The translations under genes were made by a program, and so were the position numbers. The notes beneath the pieces are model-generated. The model made no database searches. It was not told where the DNA came from and saw only the letters and a program-made list of their open reading frames with translations. 64,000 bases of DNA. Origin: Albula goreensis (Eukaryota > Chordata > Actinopteri > Albuliformes > Albulidae). Of the stretch, positions 13,570 to 28,500 are shown piece after piece. The first letter of the stretch is position 1; each line of letters opens with the position of its first letter. The DNA lies in NCBI GenBank assembly GCA_022829145.1, contig CM040748.1, positions 23,331,501-23,395,500 on the forward strand, written 5' to 3'.

Positions 13570-16500
13570 CTGTAAACAGAGAGAGAGAAGGTTATTACCC
13601 ACACACTGGCAGTCCAGCTCCAGCCTGCTATCAGGTCACGACTGGCTGCTTTTCCAAGCTGTGTGAGGAATCAGAATACAGACATTTACATTTACTATGA
13701 AATGAATCAATATTTCATAAACAATGAAAATAATGAATTGTTAAACATATCACTTCACTGTACCACAACCTATAATATAGGATTCTGAATATATTATATT
13801 CTTCACTACTTTAACATTAAGACACTATTCTTTTTCATTGTAAACAGGCATATTATATAGCTGCAGATTAGTATTTTATATACCTTTACAAAACGTTATA
13901 TTATTGCACATTTACCTTAAGTATTTTATCCTTCCAATATCAATATCAAGTATTACTGTATATTTGGAGAGGGATGAAAATGTGAGCTTCTTAAAGCTCT
14001 GAGATTATAAATTCTTAGCTGGTATTTTTTTGGTCAATATCTCTGAAAGACAAAACTACAAATAGCCACATATTGTTATTTCACACACATAATCTTGACA
14101 TTTAGGCTACAGCACCAGTTTGGAAAGACATCATGCTCTTTTGACCAAAAAAACTAAAACTGATGTGTGGCTTTTATTACAAGCCTGAAACCTTACAAAC
14201 AACAGCTTTAGATGCAGGGATAGTCCCAGGCTTTGAGCATAGGAATGAGGCATTTTTTTTGATTCAGCATTGCTTTGTTTTTTATTCCTTTTCCATATAA
14301 AAAATGTGAAAAGAGGAAGTGTACAAGACGCTGGACCGGGGGGGCCTGGTATGACCGGAACATCTAGCCCATGTACACGAAACATGAGAACATCACAAGA
14401 ACACGGTAATCTGCAGTAACTTTACATGACACTGTGGATTAGACATGGACTCAATACTCTGCTCGCTGCAGGACTGTGAGTGCAGAGACTGTAACCCCTT
14501 TCAGATAAGTCCTGCTCTAAAATGTTATGTAACATGTGTGAAAGAGAGTCAGTGTCACAGAAAAAGTCAATCTGGCAATTTCTCTGTTCAAGATCTTGTG
14601 AGATTTCTGCAAATACTTGTTTTCTATGATAGTGAGAAAACAGTGAGCCATAATACTAACAGATCAAGCACATAAAATGGTTGGATGATCTGATTTATCC
14701 CTATCTAGGCACCATCTTATGTGAACAAACTCGCAGAAATATAATGGATAGCCATTTACAGTGTGGAACATGAGAAGCCACTGGCAAAGTACATTAAAAT
14801 AACATCTTCTGTGCATGAAAGTGGCTTGTGAGCATGGAGCCAACAGAACCACAGGTCCAGATTAGCATTACAACCACAGGTCCAGTTTGGCAGAGAGGGA
14901 GCAGCACCAGCAGGAAGCAGCGCAGAGCTCCTGTCTGTTCCAGGGGCGGGCTGTCTAATTTGGTCCCGGTATGATTAATCTGGCGCACAGCAAAAGCAAT
15001 AAATTACTTTCCCCCTTTCTGGTGCCAGTCTTACATTCTAGCCCAGAAGTTAGAAACTAACACACATGAAAAAGAAAAAAAATTCCCATACTTTTCTGGG
15101 GATTTTAGAATAATTAAAAAAAAGATTTAAAAGACACTAATTCTATGTCACTTGATCTTCGTTAGATCTGCAACATGACATCCAGCACAGCGGGTATTTT
15201 AACACAGCTGAATGCTGATCTGTTGAGCCTGGGTGTTTGAGATTCAGGGATGAGATGCATGCGATGCAGCTCACTGTCTCCCAGCACACTACAGCACAGA
15301 GAGAGGGTGGAAAGGGTGGAGCAAGTGACAGACTTCAGAGCAGTGAGAGGGGAGAACAAGTTACACTCTACAGTACCTATACCATACTACACTGAGCTGT
15401 AATGTGTTTTGTACTGTGTGATTACATTAGGATGTCTCCTCTTGGCTCCAAAGGCTCAGCTGAAAGAGAGGTCTCAGAGTGGGGCTTACCTTGATAAGTA
15501 AAGGATAAATAAACAAAGAAAGGGTGGAGGGTGAAGTGAAAGGCCCTTACAGACCCCCAGCCCCCCAACACTGCTCACAGCCTGAGGTGGGTGTGGGCCA
15601 CAGGTGGGCTCTCTGAGCTCTGCTGATTGGAGATCTGCCATTGTTTCAATCAGCCTGTCATGGAGCGCTCAGTCCGTCCTGGATGCGTTCCACAACGATC
15701 CCCTACCCCCCACCAGCTCTCATCCTACACTACTACCTCCTGCTCTCTTTGCCTCCCAGCATTTTCATTCTCCTCAGTTTCTTCACTTCTCAAGGGGCCA
15801 GCTCTTGTAGCCAGTTCTATTGTGTGATGATCTTAGAAAGGATGGGATTTTAATGCTTCAAATTACTGCAGGCTAACAGCGACACAAAACCATTTCCAAC
15901 ACTCTTGCCTGTGCACCACATAAAACTACCATAGTGACTAGCATCATGTGTTTGTGAGGTCAATACTCTACCAATATTATAGGGGAGACTGCAGCATTGA
16001 TTGCATATGATTGCACATTCAACATTTGACTTCAAATCAAATAGGAATATTCTGAACAGCTGTGCTTTATTTCCAATCAGGCATGTTTTCACAAATGTGA
16101 GTTGCTGTATGTAATAATGTTTCAGACAGGCCAGCCTATACAGGGAGTCTTCGGGTTACGACGGTCTCGAGTTACGACGTTTCGTGGTTACGACGCATGT
16201 CCATAAATTATTTTAAAAACCTAGTTTCGACCTATGCACAGAAATAAAGATAAGAAATTGTTCTCTTTTTTTATTACTGTTTCATTTAATTACTGTATTT
16301 TATATGTCCTTCATGTGTTGTGTGTACAGAGTGTGTGACTTAGGTATAATTTAGGCATAAATTCCGACTTACGTCGAAAATCAGCTTACGACAAGTCGTA
16401 GGAACAGAACTCGTTCGTAAGTCGAGGACCCCCTGTACATAGAACAACATGCTGTTTTACTATTAGACCCAAAATGAGAAACAGGCATGTAAAAGGAACA

Positions 16501-19500
16501 GAAAGCCATCCATAATAAACAGCCCCAGCACTTGGCATACTTATGACACTAAGTGTGATACATTTGTTCACACTCAATCCTCACATCTCCTCTTGTAAGA
16601 GTGAAGAGGGGAGGGGCGAACAGACGACTACTCAATTACACTCAGGTGTAATTTCTCATGCTTAATTATCAACTCTCATCTGTAATGTAGATTTCACTGT
16701 ATTTGTCCTCATTTGTTTTCATTAAGCTGGCCGAAAGACATTCGTTTGAGTGTCTTTAAAACTACAACAATGACAACGGGAAAAAAGAGAGCTCTTTAGC
16801 TTGAATAATTCAGAGAGGAACAAACGGCAGTCTGGCACTGATCAGCTCACTGTGAAGGCAGACTGCTGAGTGGGGAGAGAAGGCTCTGATGAAACCCGCA
16901 CACCTTTCAGACACACACAATCCCATCTCTGTTGGAGCCTCGGGAAAAAAACCTGCCTCTGCCAAGGTGCCTCACAACTCAGATATGCCCTGCTGGTCTC
17001 CAGAACGTTTCATATTGAAATTATGTCTTGGTGGAACAACCTTGGGAACGCTATGGGAAAAAAATGCTCTGCATTTCCTATTGATTTCGGCTGGAATGTG
17101 TAGAATAATGAATGTTTATTTTGCTGAGCGTACAAAGAGCAGCACAAGAACAGAAAGAAAACCAAGTGAGGTTACCCAATGTCCAAATGGGTAATTTCCA
17201 CCTGTGATCCGACAGGAACTGAGAATAATTAGCATCCCCCCTCAGCACTATTTCATGGCTGGGCTCCCCCAGTGACTGCTACGAATGTTCTCTTAACTTT
17301 CCCTCTCGGGATACAATTAGGTCAAATCAGGACAAACCCTGTTTTGGCTTAGGCTCAGGAGTCCTTTAAAACCACTCCCCCTGCTGTTAATCAACAAATA
17401 ATTCTTTAATAAACATGGCCTTTTTTCCACAGGTCATTACATAGACAGAGTGATCTCTTGCTCTTGTAAGTCCCTTTTAAAATCCTGTTGACCCCTTGTA
17501 CAGGATTTCCATTCAATCTCATGTCAGATTTCATGGTTCCCTGTGTTAGTCAGTGGAAGAAGCGAATCTGGTCTAGAGGAGCTGCAGCATCTGCTGATCT
17601 TCATTTTGTACATTTAAATGATTTTACAGGATTGATTCTTTATCAATTTCTTTAATTAGACCAAATGGTGGCTCGCACCAAAATACTGGTGGTGGCTGTC
17701 CAGGTATTACACATATGATATTAAAATATTTTAGTTCCACATTCAGGAGAAAAGACCCTGTGCAACCAATCACCTGGCTCCTAAATTATTCCTAATCATG
17801 CAACATTTTAATCATAGTATACCATTAAGGGCACAACTGTTACTTCTCTTAACATATAGCAACTCCATTCAAGAAACAGCGTGCATGTTATATGAATCAT
17901 GCAAGAAAGGTCCCCTTCACATTCTTTTCATTTGATTTTTATCTGTATCTTCCAGAGCTAAAATGTCCATTGAGAAGTGTTGTGTGACAATGAATTTGTT
18001 ATCAGCATCAAACAAAATTAGATACTGACTGACAGACTGACTGACTGACTGAACGACAACTTCCACTCCCTCCCTTTAGTGAGCAGTTGCATCTGCATAG
18101 GTGCTGAGGGTCAGGCCGTTTCCTCTTCCTGTCAGGGCTGGTCCCTTTCCCCATCACTCAGCCTGCCTTGTCAGAGGTCACCACCTCCCTCATTACCGCA
18201 TGCTTATTATGGATTTCCAGCCAACATTTCCATTTGGCTGGTGATAATGACTGGCTGCCCTGGTTCCTCTGCGAATGCAGGGATTTTCATCCAGGCAGGC
18301 TGCCCTGAGGGACCCGTGGAGACCGTGCAGCCGTAAGCGCCGCTGGGCCTGCATGGCCCTCGTTCCCTGCGAAAGCGTCACCACTGAGCAAAAGAGGTTG
18401 TTTAGCCCATTAGCGTTGTTTATGTACCATTACACGCAAAGCCGAGCTGGCTATGGGGGATGTGGAGGGACAGCCTGTCCTCTCTCCAGACTGACTCGGA
18501 CAGTTCCTAACTAAAAAAAAGCTGTCACTATGCAGCGTGCTTGTTGTCAAACGTGCTAAACCTCCTGAGCCCTTCCCACCTGCTCCTCTGGGACTCTTCC
18601 CACCAGCTCCACATGAGCACGGGTAATGCTGCAATCCCCCTCCATGACCAAACAGACGACTGCAGAACCCTGGTTCCCGATGATGTCATCTTTTTTGTAT
18701 CAGCACGAGAATCTGACACGTGGTCCATCTTCTTTTTTTTTTTTTCCCCACTCTCTCTCCCTCTCACACATGCAGCATGTGCAGAGAAATCAGGTTAAGC
18801 GCACTGTACTGGGTAAGGAAAGGCATCTGACTGCAGCCCAGTAAGTCTTTGAAGGGGTTGCAGGCCTGGGCCCAGGGGAAAGCAGCGCAGAGTCTGGCAG
18901 AGATGTACCATCACATAGCTAAACTCACTCCTTATTATTCAACACAATCACCCCTTCTGCCCCCCCACCAGGCTAGGACAATGAATGTGCTGCCATTCCA
19001 CCGCTGCTTCAATTACTCTCTGAAAACGTCTGTACCTGGGACACAAATCCTATTAAGAAAAAACTTGTATGGCTGTTCCCACCATCCCTAAACAAATCTG
19101 CATATTTACAAGGGCTACATGCTTTAAGGACCTCTTGCTGCCAGCGAAAGGGTATTGTGTGTCGAGTGAGCAGACGTGCATTGTTACTGTGACACTAGCC
19201 TTCGGAGGCGTGTTGTAACTGTTAGCCTGAGCCTGGTGACTTGTTGAGGGGGCGACCTTGACATTCGTCTGGAGAGAAGAGGGCCTCTCACTGCTGCTCT
19301 GACAGTCAGCCGTGCTACACCTCCAGATTAAATCATATTACTCGCCTTCTGCTCACAGATGACATCTGTCCTCTGCTGGAAATCATACAGTGCAAAGTGA
19401 TGAATAAACATGCCAAGCATCTGTATGTGAGAAATCTGTGTGATAGCATTTTTGGCACCAATTAAAGGTGGTTGTTTGCTTAAGCAATAGTAATGAGAAC

Positions 19501-22500
19501 AGAGGTGAAATCTGTTGTGCACTGCTGCTGCAGTTTTCTCTGATAAAGAATCAGTGAGGTGCACTGCAGAGATGGATGGAGAAAGAGAAGGAGAGAGAGC
19601 TGTGACTGTGAGAGACAGGTTATACTGTATGATGATTTGCAATGGAAGAGCACCACCTGGTGACAGGAATGCCAAAAAACACCCACTAGGTGAAATAGCC
19701 CTACCCAGGGCAGGTTCAAGAATCAGTTTTTTTACACACCATATTGTCCATTCATCCAGCTTCTCTGTTCCCAGGCATCTGTTCACTGGGATGGTACAGA
19801 TGCAAACAAAATCCGAAGGGTGGGCTACATAGGGCAGGATTATACTGACACATACCTATTTTGGCTGCTGATTGAAAAAAAACCACAGAAATCAGTAGAC
19901 ACCCAGGCCCTCCAGGACTTAAATTTAATACCATTAAAATAAATCTAGGGTCTGGAGTCATTTATGGAGATTTATAGACACTCTTTGCTGCACTGCAACA
20001 GCTGTTTCTGTTATTGCTGAACATGCACGTATCATGTGTGACACGTGTCCTACCTGTCTGATGGGCTCTGGGACCCTGAACCTGCAGCAGGCATGGGTGA
20101 GGCGCACGGCGGTGTCCAGGCTGATACGGTGACCCACTGACACGTAGATGGGCTTAGTGCTTGAGTCTGAGCTGCGTAGGGCCTGGGGGGACGGAGAGAT
20201 CAGGAAGGAGGGTGGGCTGAGTAGGAGTTCACTGGTGACAACCTTCTCATAACCATTCAGTAACCATTTGTGAACCCTCCAGATCACCAGTGCATCTCAC
20301 TGTCCAAGTGGAATGTCTTTCGGGGACAACCTTCCCACAATAATTCAACCACCCCACCATTTTCCTGCCTGCCCCACTCTTTCGCAGAGTGCCTCACCTC
20401 CCCTAGAACTCTCCCCGAGGCCGCCTTCAGGGGAAAAGAGTCACCGCCCTTCTTCAGTGCCCTGATCTGTCGAGAGGGAAAGAGGAACAAGAGTCAGACT
20501 CTCTTATTTATTTAATTTTATTTTACCAGGTAGGTCAAGTGAGGACTTTGCATTGATCAGTTATGGAGTAAACATGAGTCGTCGTTGTAGTTGAGATGTA
20601 CTTTATGAACGGCATAGCTACATCATATATGTATCACATGCAAGAGCATGCATTGAAGTGTATGGGAATTAGTTTGAGGAGAAATTCTGAATATTGACTT
20701 TTGTTGCCAAAATACAATATTTTCACTGACATCTCACACTTGACACATTCAAAAGATTTTGAAAAACTGATGTGATATAAGGTTGAAAAATGCCAGCATG
20801 GGTCAAATGGGACTTTAAAGTCTCATCTGAAAGATGGTACCTTGTATAGGACAATGTACTCCTCACAGGGCTGGGGCTATGGCTTTCTGTTTGCTCCAGA
20901 TATACGGCTTTCTCCTGCTGGCCAACCAGTACCCTTCTACTGGCCCAGTCTTTCAGCTGTGCTATGGCTGTTTTATTGGCCATATTATATTACCAGACCT
21001 CTCCATTAGTCAGTCTGAACTGAAGGAGTAGTAAACCTTCCCTTCTCCTCTAACTTTCCTTTGCCCTCTGGAGCTTAACTGTGCTGAAATGTGGGGTTCA
21101 GTTGCTCCCTTTCGAATATCTGATTCACTGTTCCTCTTAAACCATGTCAGTTTTAATGTAAAGCTGAACTCTGACATAAGGACACGGTTTGTTCATCTAA
21201 TGGTCCTGGTCTTTAGCTGTGCAATTAACACTATCAATCCTTTCTTTAATGAAATCTCATACAACCTGATGACAAATCATGCATTTATTCTCAATTAAAT
21301 AACGAGTTGATGATGAACCACACCTCTGTAAAGAACCTCTTTAAATAAGGGGAGAGACTCTCAATATGGGCAGATAATGCAGCCGCCAGTAATCAAGCAC
21401 TCACATTCATCACTCTCACTGAAAGCTGAGGCTCAGCGGGAGCAAGCGTCTCAAGATTTTTCTTTAGAAACAGATCCATTGATTACGCATTTCATCATGG
21501 TCAAAGTAAATGCTGCTCCGGGAGATATGAAAGGCAGGCACCTCACAGCCAATCATAAAATGTTACAGGTGCTCAGAGAGGAGCGAACAGAGGAGAAATC
21601 TAACAAAGCACCTGTGACGGATAGGGTTTCCTGAGCGTTGTGATAGGTGAGGGATTCGGGACAGATTGGTCGCCCTGCAGGAACTCGGGCCCCTGCGGCT
21701 GTGACTGAGGGCACTGTCTGAGCACCTCTGACTGGAGGAAGTGGGCAGAGCATTGTGGGCTTAGGCCGAAGGACAGGCGAGCGTAACAGGCTGCTTTGTC
21801 TTAGTGTCAGACCATAATGATGAAGGGTGTTAGGGCCACCACTCTTCCGCTCTGTTTATTCATCATGTAGGGACTGCTCAGGGGCCCCAGCCAGCTGCTC
21901 TGAGCTTCTGGCGAGCCCTCCCTGATTAATTAAACCCCCATGTGGATGGTGGCTGCTGAAAGCTGGCGACTAACATTTCCTTCAAAAGGTAAGGAGGGTT
22001 AGATTCTTTAGGGTTTGTGTCTGACTGGACATAAGGCCTAAAGAGAGTCCCACTCCTCAGACATTACATCGGGCATACGTTCAAATATTTTCAGATGAAA
22101 ATTCACATCATTTGTCTGCCGTTGGTGTTGATTCCAGTTAAAGTAAAATGACATCATCAACGAAAAAAAAATACATATATGTGACGATGTGAAGGAGATT
22201 GATTTTCACTGCTGATGAATATGTGAGTTGTGTTAAAATGGTAGGAACAGATATCACATTAAATACAAAGATTGACAACCAAAAGAATGTGACATTCTTT
22301 GTTTTCTCCACATCTTTCTCTTGGTAGCCATTTTGCTTTGCTGCACTCCAGTATCTTTTCAAGCTGTTAGCTAATTTTGATAAATGTTTAAATGTTAGCT
22401 AAATGTTAGCTAATGTTGGGGGAAAACATGAAAATGACTATGTTAGAAAATGATAGCAACTGTTTGCCTTCTTGAACAGTCCTCTGGTCTTTCTATAAAG

Positions 22501-25500
22501 GGTTGCAAACTGTCGTTTTATCACCTTACATTCAAAATTTTACTACACACTGGCATGTCGTCAACAAAACCGCTCAAAAGAGCCTGTGGCTGCTGCGCTC
22601 GAGTGTAAAATGCATTTTGAGACCATCCTGCTACTCCTGTCCCAACGTCCTTGGCAAAACACCACCAAGGTGGCGCCACAAAGCGATTGCAAGGACGACA
22701 TGAGAGCAGCAATGGAGTGAACATAGTCAATTAAAATGCCCCCTCTAGCATCATCAGCTGGCAGTTCTACACAGCAAAGGGAGAATAATCTATATCGGCA
22801 GATTAAGATGAACAGTTCACACAAGGATTCGCAATATCTCATATCGCTGCACACAGGGGTATGTTAATATACAAACATTTTCTGAGGAAAACAAATGTGA
22901 ACAGTCTACTGTTGCTTATGAGAAATGCTGAGTTTCATATGATCATTCATTATAATTAATGTCAAGATGCAAATGCAAAGATGCTTCCCGCTTTAAGATA
23001 TTCATGCATTTATTTTTTGAAGGTGATGTGATTATTGGGAGGAGACATTTTTAGGAAACCATATACTGAAAATTATACACTGATAAAGAGTTTCTATTTC
23101 TATTTTTTCCCAACAGCTGCCACAGCTCTTTTGCCCATGTTTACCCCATACTGCCAAACCCTTTCTTTTTCTTGCTTATTAATCTCTCTGCACTATACTC
23201 TCCATCAGTTCAATAACAAATAAAGTCAGCCAAATACACTAATGAATGGGAAACACGTAGGCATTGGGAAACACATAGGACACTGTGTACAACAAAGATG
23301 GAGAAGCTAGATTTATGAGGCCCTGCTTGGTCTGTAACCAGTGTCATGTGTCCCTTAGGATTGCACTTTTTAGTTTGAGTGTGGGACATGGTTCGACATG
23401 CCTGTCTGATCTGCTACTCTGTTACACTAGCTTTAGCCTGTTGCTCTCCATTAGTCTTCTAAAAATGATAAAAAGAGCTAAGACTGTAAGCCTTTAAGGC
23501 GAAGGAAATGATCAAATCCTCCAGCCAGTTAAAGGAGGTCAACTTTCAGGCCTTCAAAAGCATAGTGTTCCCCTAATAATTCATTGCACTGTTAGTCAAT
23601 TGTGTGGGATTGTCTTTCACAAAATAATGGCAGGATAGGCTTAGGAGGTCACGGCAGCTCAAAGACCCTGGAGTCAGGGTCTTATCTGTCTTTAAAAACC
23701 TTTCTGTGGTTGAGTCAGCACACTGAAGATGGCCGCTGAAAGCTTTCATTCTAATGAATCAGTCTGAGCTGAGGGGATGCCAGGAGTGTGGTGCATGTTG
23801 ATCACAATCTAACCTTGCATGAATGACAACAGCCCCCTGGTGTGGGCTCCACTGTATTCCTGACTCTGATGCTGTTATCAGCAGTCACGAGTGCTGACAG
23901 TGCTCTGAGGTGCTCGTCTCCCGAGGAAAACTGTTCATTTTGAAGAAGCATTCTCTATTTCAACCGTGCCCCCCAACCCCCCATGGCTCCACAGAGCATG
24001 GAGTGAAAAGATATGGAGATCTAACTGTCACGACAACAGGAGCCATGACACGTACTATGGTGCAACACTTACAAAACATTGAAGCCCATCATGTCTTTCC
24101 GCAGGGGAGACAGAGAAAGACCAGCAGTACGTCAAATGCCACCTTGCCCTGTCATCAAAGAGCAGTTGACTGCTTTAATATTGTACATGACTGCTCTTGG
24201 TAGTCATGTACTTTATTGTACTTTTCATGTATTGTGTACGGATTGTCACACTTAAAGAAACACCAAGCATTCTTGTGATATGGCACAATCTCAAATTTTA
24301 ACAAAACCAGACCAAGCATTCTTGTGTTAGGTTTCACTTCCTGTTGCTGCTATGTGAAGCTATAACATCCACTACCACAATTTAAAAAAAACCTTGTGGC
24401 TATTGTTATTAAACACGATTAGGCCAATATCAATCATATGAACCAGTACAGAGATTAACCTCCTGTCCTGTTCATGTATCTTCATCGTGGTATGTGGAAC
24501 CCATATTTTTGAAGGTGGTTGAAATTTCTGGAACATTCTGTTGGTTGCTATAGACTCCCATGACACAACAAAATAATAATAATAACAACAAAATCTAACA
24601 ATTACAAAAGGTGTCAAGCACCTTCCGTGCTTGGCCCATAATTATCTTTGCGGTAAACAAACATCACAGCATGATTTTGAGCCACACACAGCTTTTCTCA
24701 GAATTTTAACATCATCATCTTAAGATGAGTAAGTTCAGAAATAGTATGGCCTGGTTTCGGTTGCCTCTACTATTCCATAGATAGCAATTTTCTGATGCTA
24801 TATCTGATAAGAGAGATATACTAAAAGCCTGCTCTAATAGCCCTCATTTTCTCTCCATTTCAGGCAAGCTGATACCATGTCTGAGTAACTGAAGAAAGGC
24901 AGCAGTCTCCAGTTCAGTAGAGAAGTCATTCATGCCTCGTGTGCAAAATCTCAGCACTGATAATTGACTCTATCCGTGGGTTGCTCTGTGCCAGTGCAAT
25001 CGTCTCATTGTCCTCATACAGTACACAGTCTAAATGAGGCTCAATTAACCCCGGAGCGTTTGTTTATTTCTCTTCCGATAAACAGTGAGAGAAGTCATCA
25101 CTCCAGCCCGCTGAGATTGGTTTAACTAATAACGTTAATCTAAACGGCCATAAAATGAGCGCTTTTGCGAATGGGCCCTAGTCCGTGCGGCGCCAGGCAT
25201 AATGGTCAGATTAACTCATGAGCGCAGATTCATCATGAGGGGCAGTTAGAGCTGTGCTCGCATGCCTTCTCATTAGGTCGTAAAGTGGCCTGCACTGCCT
25301 TCTCCATGTAATTCCCACCAGGAAGCGCACACTCCTCAGCCCACCCCTCTCCCCACAAACCCCACAGGGCTGTGTTACAGCATCGGTGTCTCACAGCTGC
25401 ACTCACCTCTGAACACACACTGGACTCTTATGCGGTAATGCTTTCCCCCTCCCCGTTCCCTTCTATGAGATATCTCCCTCTTTCTCTCTTTCATTCATTT

Positions 25501-28500
25501 TCAATTTCAAGGCTGCATCACTGGCATGGCATTACATAGTGCTGCAAAAGCAAAGGAGACAAAGAACAAGAATAACAAAGACACTGAAACAACATAACTT
25601 CATTCTATGGGGGCAGGGGAAAGAGGTCTACATAGCTTTAAACATGTATGTATGGTATAATGTAAAACAACTGCTAACCACCAAACTGGCTACATAAAGG
25701 TAATACATTTTATGCTTTCTCTCTCTCCCCTCCCTCTCTGGGCTCCCTGGTAGTGCAGTAGCAGAACATACTGGTGAGGATGACTGTCACAGGAGGAGCA
25801 TCCTGTCAGATCTCTCTCAATATCACAAGGCTGACAGGATGAGCTCCTGCTCTTCGTAAGGGCCGCAGTGCACCAAGACCCTTTTCCACAGGCGTGTAAA
25901 AATGTCATCATAATGACCACTCCAATAATAATAAAAATCCTAATAATGATCCCTGTGAACCGACATGACAAGGCACAAACTCCACCGCTCAGTCAGCCAG
26001 GAGCACGGCAATTCTGATTTATTGCGAATAAAATTACTCAGAGGGTCCCATGAATCCTTATTTGGGTCTGACATTGACCCCTTAAGCTTTATAATTGGTA
26101 GCCTGGGCCTAGAGAAGGAAGGCCCTGACACACTTGATACTGGAGGTGTTACAGTAAGAACTGAACGACTAGGCCTATCCCAAATTTGCTTATTCAGGAA
26201 TGTGACTGTCACTGATTTTACCAAATCAGCTAGTTGATTTTTAAACCCTAAATATTTCAGCCAGAAAGTCTTGGGTACGTCATAAGTGCTCATAAGAGCT
26301 TTTATTCTAACTGCCAATAGCAGAAGACATTACATAAGAGCTTTTATACTAACTGCCAATGGTAGGAGTCATTACATAAGAGCTTTAATACTAACTGCCA
26401 ATAGCAGGAGACATTAAAAAAAATCCTAGTGGCAAAAGGATTTGAAAATCTGTACTTCCTGATTAATCAGAGAAAAAAAAACAAGAACAATCACTCCCCT
26501 GATTTTGGTCAGATTTCATCCATCTCATCATGCAAAAGACCATTACTGTCTGGCTATCTACCCTCAATTTAGACAAAATACACTAATAAATCCAGGTCCA
26601 GGCCCACACACAGCCACTGTAAGTCGTTAAAGAAAAGAACAATTACGCTACATCTTAATCCTAATGTATTAGGATTACATCAGTGTATTTAAGAATTAAG
26701 TACTTAACCTACTGCCTTGACATTAGTCAGCAGCAGTCTTTCTAAGACGATTTAATAGGCCAGGTAGCTTTCCTCTGGCATTTAGAACAGACTTCTCCAT
26801 CACACTGATAGCACTGAAAGACAGATACAGAAGCGCTTTAATGTGTTTCTTTGCACTGTCAATCGATCCTTGGCTAAACCTTGTTATTCTTTGAGCAACC
26901 CAATTACCTTTGAAAGAAAGCATAGTCCAAGACTTCACATGAAACAGTACTATCCAATTGAGAGCACAAATGAAACAGAAGACTTCACATTGTATATGAA
27001 TGTTTAATTACTGTATGAAAGATCCATTTGAGAATATCCTACACACCGTATGTGTGGTGACCTTACAGTCATTACCTGCAAGTTCAAAATTAGTCAAAAA
27101 TTACATTTAAAATACCAGCAATCTATGCCCCTGTTGTATTTTTTCAGAGTGAAACTGTGTTTGAGATTCTTGCTCTGCCACATAATAAATCAAACTGCCA
27201 GTACAGATAGAGAAATGCAGCACTGAATTGCTAAATGACTTCCAGCAGCTAAATGGGAGGGTGATGGAGGGCATATCCAGAGAACAGATTGTGGATGTGC
27301 CCTTGTTATTCTGTAAAGTCCAATCCTGCGTATGGGCTGAGACAAGGAAGCTGAGGTGAAAAAAAAATATAAAATACATTTGCTGTTTCAAGGTCAGCCG
27401 AGATCTATCTGCTGTGAGGAAAACATGGCAAGGTCCGCATCAAGTACTGCTTGCCATTTCTCATAAAGATATAAAAAAAAAGAAAAATGGAGAGATACAA
27501 CAACGACTAGCATACAATATCAGTCTTATACAGACAGAACTATACACTTTCACATTCAACATCCAAGAAGTGCCATTAGAATTAATCATAAATGTGCTGC
27601 ATTAAATTATGTGTACTCATGGACATACAGTTAAACATTGAACGCTGTTAGCATTTGTTCACTGTAAGCACTCAAAACCACTCTCCTGTTCAGGTGTGCA
27701 ACACTGACCTGGGATTGGTGCTCCTCGCTCCTGATGACACCTTGGACCTGCAGAAGGTTCTTGGCCACGCCCACACAAGGTAAACCAGCGAGAACTCCCA
27801 GGTGGCAGGCAACCCCAAACTCTGTTGCAAGAAGGACCCAAAGATGGTACAATTCTCCGCTCCACATAACACAAGTATAACCAATATTAATCTGGGTTCC
27901 TGAAACCACAAATACATACCTCAGTGAGCTTTAGCAAATCTGACAGGTATTTACTTTGTAAGTTTACAGAGTAAATAACTCTCAATATAATCATTTAGCT
28001 TGAACGCTTTTAAAATTTAAATTAAATGCACAGACATTTCCTGACTGTGTTTTCTGACATCATCAGTCCTTCACAGCTCATTTCCTCTGCAGGCAAAACT
28101 CAATGAGATTTAGAAGAGTGGCTTTTTTGGGCCATTAATTTATATTGCTATTGTGCTTTCCGCTACACCGTGGCTCAATAATAAGAAAAACCCAGCCCTC
28201 AACAACAGATATAGTAGGCTGAACAATGATGGGGAAAATTGGACTGAAAAAAACAGAACAGGAAGGCTCAGGAGTGGAATAAAATGAAATAAAGCCATTA
28301 AAATACACAGCAGGTGGTGGTGCAAACCTGTACCCTCTGGTTCTCGTGCAGACTCACCTCTGTAGTGGAACAATCCATTTCCATCCACAAAGACAACCTG
28401 ACGGAAGGGACGGGGGGAGAGTTAGTCCCCAGGAGAGTGCTAAGAGCTGACCTCTCCTCTCAGTGAGGGCCATGCAGCCTGATCTCAAACCACTGGGCTC

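Larger units (their letters stand above)
20467..27708 (-). other. endov intron, about 7.2 kb
   Basis: This is the largest endov intron seen here. It starts GTCAGT on the minus strand and ends CTCTCGACAG. It contains a 42-bp tandem triplicate (26291-26416) and two old repeat-like stretches (about 20510-20960 and 24380-24680). Open frames inside lack recognisable motifs. Confidence 0.8.

Noticed and set aside
13300..13575. 91-residue frame on the plus strand
   Set aside because: It overlaps the terminal endov exon on the opposite strand; the minus strand has the conserved ADMRSREYL motif and a matching acceptor.
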